The notes under the pieces were generated by a model, which had not been told where the DNA came from, did no database searches, and saw only the letters and a list, made by a program, of their open reading frames with translations. Positions 23,225-27,425 of a stretch of 27,425 nt of DNA are shown in pieces (the stretch's first letter is position 1; each line of letters opens with the position of its first letter). The DNA is from Armadillidium nasatum (taxonomy: Eukaryota > Arthropoda > Malacostraca > Isopoda > Armadillidiidae): the NCBI GenBank assembly GCA_009176605.1, contig SEYY01022068.1:245001-272425 (forward strand). Direction: 5' to 3'. The position numbers were made by a program, and so were the translations under genes.

Positions 23225-24326
23225 GTTTCCCTATAGGTCAAAACATGGCCACTGAAAATAGGGAATAGTTGTGTTTTTGAAATATCCTTGTACTTAAAAT
23301 TGAATGTGCTGTAAAAAGAAATTTCCGGGGGTTATGGATTTGCCGATTCGACCATTTTGTAGTATTTTTATTGTACTAAAGTATGGTCATAATGTGGTTT
23401 GGCGATCGTTTCCCTATAGGTCAAAACATGGCCACTGAAAATAGGGAATAGTTGTGTTTTTGAAATATCCTTGTACTTAAAATTGAATGTGCTGTAAAAA
23501 GAAATTTCCGGGGGTTATGGATTTGCCGATTCGACCATTTTGTAGTGTTTTTATTGTACTAAAGTATGGTCATAATGTGGTTTGGCGATCGTTTCCCTAT
23601 AGGTCAAAACATGGCCACTGAAAATAGGGAATAGTTGTGTTTTGAAATATCCTTGTACTTAAAATTGAAACTGTGCTGTAAAAAGAAATTTCCGGGGGTT
23701 ATGGATTTGCCGATTCGACCATTTTGTAGTGTTTTTATTGTACTAAAGTATGGTCATAATGTGGTTTGGCGATCGTTTCCCTATAGGTCAAAACATGGCC
23801 ACTGAAAATAGGGAATAGTTGTGTTTTTGAAATATCCTTGTACTTAAAATTGAATCTGTGCTGTAAAAAGAAATTTCCGGGGGTTATGGATTTGCCGATT
23901 CGACCATTTTGTAGTGTTTTTATTGTACTAAAGTATGGTCATAATGTGGTTTGGCGATCGTTTCCCTATAGGTCAAAACATGGCCACTGAAAATAGGGAA
24001 TAGTTGTGTTTTTGAAATATCCTTGTACTTAAAATTGAATCTGTGCTGTAAAAAGAAATTTCCGGGGGTTATGGATTTGCCGATTCGACCATTTTGTAGT
24101 GTTTTTATTGTACTAAAGTATGGTCATAATGTGGTTTGGCGATCGTTTCCCTATAGGTCAAAACATGGCCACTGAAAATAGGGAATAGTTGTGTTTTGAA
24201 ATATCCTTGTACTTAAAATTGAATGTGCTGTAAAAAGAAATTTCCGGGGGTTATGGATTTGCCGATTCGACCATTTTGTAGTATTTTTATTGTACTAAAG
24301 TATGGTCATAATGTGGTTTGGCGATC

Positions 24327-27300
24327 GTTTCCCTATAGGTCAAAACATGGCCACTGAAAATAGGGAATAGTTGTGTTTTTGAAATATCCTTGTACTTAAA
24401 ATTGAATGTGCTGTAAAAAGAAATTTCCGGGGGTTATGGATTTGCCGATTCGACCATTTTGTAGTGTTTTTATTGTACTAAAGTATGGTCATAATGTGGT
24501 TTGGCGATCGTTTCCCTATAGGTCAAAACATGGCCACTGAAAATAGGGAATAGTTGTGTTTTTGAAATATCCTTGTACTTAAAATTGAATGTGCTGTAAA
24601 AAGAAATTTCCGGGGGTTATGGATTTGCCGATTCGACCATTTTGTAGTGTTTTTATTGTACTAAAGTATGGTCATAATGTGGTTTGGCGATCGTTTCCCT
24701 ATAGGTCAAAACATGGCCACTGAAAATAGGGAATAGTTGTGTTTTTGAAATATCCTTGTACTTAAAATTGAATGTGCTGTAAAAAGAAATTTCCGGGGGT
24801 TATGGATTTGCCGATTCGACCATTTTGTAGTGTTTTTATTGTACTAAAGTATGGTCATAATGTGGTTTGGCGATCGTTTCCCTATAGGTCAAAACATGGC
24901 CACTGAAAATAGGGAATAGTTGTGTTTTTGAAATATCCTTGTACTTAAAATTGAATGTGCTGTAAAAAGAAATTTCCGGGGGTTATGGATTTGCCGATTC
25001 GACCATTTTGTAGTGTTTTTATTGTACTAAAGTATGGTCATAATGTGGTTTGGCGATCGTTTCCCTATAGGTCAAAACATGGCCACTGAAAATAGGGAAT
25101 AGTTGTGTTTTTGAAATATCCTTGTACTTAAAATTGAATGTGCTGTAAAAAGAAATTTCCGGGGGTTATGGATTTGCCGATTCGACCATTTTGTAGTGTT
25201 TTTATTGTACTAAAGTATGGTCATAATGTGGTTTGGCGATCGTTTCCCTATAGGTCAAAACATGGCCACTGAAAATAGGGAATAGTTGTGTTTTTGAAAT
25301 ATCCTTGTACTTAAAATTGAATGTGCTGTAAAAAGAAATTTCCGGGGGTTATGGATTTGCCGATTCGACCATTTTGTAGTGTTTTTATTGTACTAAAGTA
25401 TGGTCATAATGTGGTTTGGCGATCGTTTCCCTATAGGTCAAAACATGGCCACTGAAAATAGGGAATAGTTGTGTTTTTGAAATATCCTTGTACTTAAAAT
25501 TGAATGTGCTGTAAAAAGAAATTTCCGGGGGTTATGGATTTGCCGATTCGACCATTTTGTAGTGTTTTTATTGTACTAAAGTATGGTCATAATGTGGTTT
25601 GGCGATCGTTTCCCTATAGGTCAAAACATGGCCACTGAAAATAGGGAATAGTTTTGTTTTTGAAATATCCTTGTACTTAAAATTGAATGTGCTGTAAAAA
25701 GAAATTTCCGGGGGTTATGGATTTGCCGATTCGACCATTTTGTAGTGTTTTTATTGTACTAAAGTATGGTCATAATGTGGTTTGGCGATCGTTTCCCTAT
25801 AGGTCAAAACATGGCCACTGAAAATAGGGAATAGTTGTGTTTTTGAAATATCCTTGTACTTAAAATTGAATGTGCTGTAAAAAGAAATTTCCGGGGGTTA
25901 TGGATTTGCCGATTCGACCATTTTGTAGTGTTTTTATTGTACTAAAGTATGGTCATAATGTGGTTTGGCGATCGTTTCCCTATAGGTCAAAACATGGCCA
26001 CTGAAAATAGGGAATAGTTGTGTTTTTGAAATATCCTTGTACTTAAAATTGAATGTGCTGTAAAAAAGAAATTTCCGGGGGTTATGGATTTGCCGATTCG
26101 ACCATTTTGTAGTGTTTTTATTGTACTAAAGTATGGTCATAATGTGGTTTGGCGATCGTTTCCCTATAGGTCAAAACATGGCCACTGAAAATAGGGAATA
26201 GTTGTGTTTTTGAAATATCCTTGTACTTAAAATTGAATGTGCTGTAAAAAGAAATTTCCGGGGGTTATGGATTTGCCGATTCGACCATTTTGTAGTGTTT
26301 TTATTGTACTAAAGTATGGTCATAATGTGGTTTGGCGATCGTTTCCCTATAGGTCAAAACATGGCCACTGAAAATAGGGAATAGTTGTGTTTTTGAAATA
26401 TCCTTGTACTTAAAATTGAATGTGCTGTAAAAAGAAATTTCCGGGGGTTATGGATTTGCCGATTCGACCATTTTGTAGTGTTTTTATTGTACTAAAGTAT
26501 GGTCATAATGTGGTTTGGCGATCGTTTCCCTATAGGTCAAAACATGGCCACTGAAAATAGGGAATAGTTGTGTTTTTGAAATATCCTTGTACTTAAAATT
26601 GAATGTGCTGTAAAAAGAAATTTCCGGGGGTTATGGATTTGCCGATTCGACCATTTTGTAGTGTTTTTATTGTACTAAAGTATGGTCATAATGTGGTTTG
26701 GCGATCGTTTCCCTATAGGTCAAAACATGGCCACTGAAAATAGGGAATAGTTGTGTTTTTGAAATATCCTTGTACTTAAAATTGAATGTGCTGTAAAAAG
26801 AAATTTCCGGGGGTTATGGATTTGCCGATTCGACCATTTTGTAGTGTTTTTATTGTACTAAAGTATGGTCATAATGTGGTTTGGCGATCGTTTCCCTATA
26901 GGTCAAAACATGGCCACTGAAAATAGGGAATAGTTGTGTTTTTGAAATATCCTTGTACTTAAAATTGAATGTGCTGTAAAAAGAAATTTCCGGGGGTTAT
27001 GGATTTGCCGATTCGACCATTTTGTAGTGTTTTTATTGTACTAAAGTATGGTCATAATGTGGTTTGGCGATCGTTTCCCTATAGGTCAAAACATGGCCAC
27101 TGAAAATAGGGAATAGTTGTGTTTTTGAAATATCCTTGTACTTAAAATTGAATGTGCTGTAAAAAGAAATTTCCGGGGGTTATGGATTTGCCGATTCGAC
27201 CATTTTGTAGTGTTTTTATTGTACTAAAGTATGGTCATAATGTGGTTTGGCGATCGTTTCCCTATAGGTCAAAACATGGCCACTGAAAATAGGGAATAGT

Positions 27301-27425
27301 TGTGTTTTTGAAATATCCTTGTACTTAAAATTGAATGTGCTGCTGTAAAAAGAAATTTCCGGGGGTTATGGATTTGCCGATTCGACCATTTTGTAGTGTT
27401 TTTATTGTACTAAAGTATGGTCATA
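24327..27425 (+). repeat. Homogenised part of the satellite array
   Basis: From 24327 on, nearly every monomer is exactly 183 bp with a 5-T run and no CT. Exceptions are an extra A at about 26067, a single G-to-T near 25654 and a duplicated CTG near 27343. This is the youngest-looking part of the array. Confidence 0.9.

Larger units (their letters stand above)
17903..27425 (+). repeat. Satellite DNA array, about 183-bp monomer, at least 52 copies
   Basis: Head-to-tail copies, counted from each GTTTCCCTA start: 17903, 18086, 18270, 18454 and so on to 27073, then a partial copy from 27256 to the window end. This gives 51 complete monomers, mean spacing 183.4 bp, range 182-187. Conserved landmarks per monomer are GGTCAAAACATGGCC, AAAATAGGGAATAG, GAAATTTCCGGGGGTTATGG, GCCGATTCGACC, GTACTAAAGTATGGTCATAA and TTTGGCGATC. 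Length differences come almost entirely from a T-run (TGTTTTG or TGTTTTTG) and presence or absence of a CT in GAATCTGTGCTG. The array starts abruptly at about 17902 and runs off the right end. Short open frames crossing monomers are by-products, not genes. Confidence 0.97.

Noticed and set aside
17903..27425. CRISPR-like array
   Set aside because: The repeat is a contiguous monomer of about 183 bp with no unique spacers and no cas genes; it is a eukaryotic satellite.
17903..27425. CENP-B box or proven centromere identity
   Set aside because: No match to the nTTCGnnnnAnnCGGGn pattern was found in the monomer on either strand. Period alone does not show centromere function.

Overview
This is eukaryotic DNA, most likely from an arthropod and plausibly a decapod crustacean. 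Three things point that way: AT-rich sequence with very dense, long microsatellites (mainly TA, also GA, GT, TAA and homopolymers); non-LTR retrotransposon and Tc1/mariner remnants of arthropod type; and a split gene with canonical GT-AG introns. The taxon is an inference. No rRNA, tRNA, CRISPR array or bacterial-style operon was seen.

The main content is a single host gene on the minus strand, about 4.95 to 15.26 kb. Eight exons join in phase into 414 residues that read as the mu subunit of an adaptor protein complex: N-terminal longin domain, short linker, C-terminal mu-homology domain. The linker sequence GLFG-x-E followed by an alanine/serine/threonine-rich stretch, and the ending KWVRYLTTSDS, fit AP-4 mu (AP4M1) better than AP-1, AP-2 or AP-3. 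The first exon (about 20-25 residues) was not found; it may lie upstream of the repeats at 15.3-17.9 kb or beyond the satellite array. Several splice sites sit directly against long microsatellites.

Layout on the + strand: 1-1.8 kb is microsatellite (TA, then GA/GT with an internal duplication, TAA, CT, TA). 1.9-2.48 kb is the C-terminal end of a LINE reverse transcriptase (minus strand) lying between two TA arrays. 2.7-4.9 kb is AT-rich sequence downstream of the gene, with a long A-run/T-run palindrome. 4.95-7.76 kb holds the four-exon set's last three exons. An intron at 7.77-10.43 kb contains a 5'-truncated LINE (plus strand) inserted in a TA array. Two exons follow at 10.4-10.8 kb, then a 3.1 kb intron with a badly decayed LINE (plus strand). 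Three exons lie at 13.9-15.3 kb between TA arrays. An internally deleted Tc1/mariner-type transposase relic is at 15.6-16.1 kb. The 5' half of a third LINE (zinc-knuckle ORF1 plus start of the endonuclease, minus strand) is at 16.56-17.8 kb.

From 17.90 kb to the window end runs a head-to-tail satellite of about 183 bp: 51 complete monomers and one partial, continuing out of the window. Divergence and length variation are greatest at the left edge. The array passes through a short zone with a three-monomer (552 bp) higher-order pattern and becomes almost uniform 183-bp copies to the right, as expected for an array being homogenised from inside.
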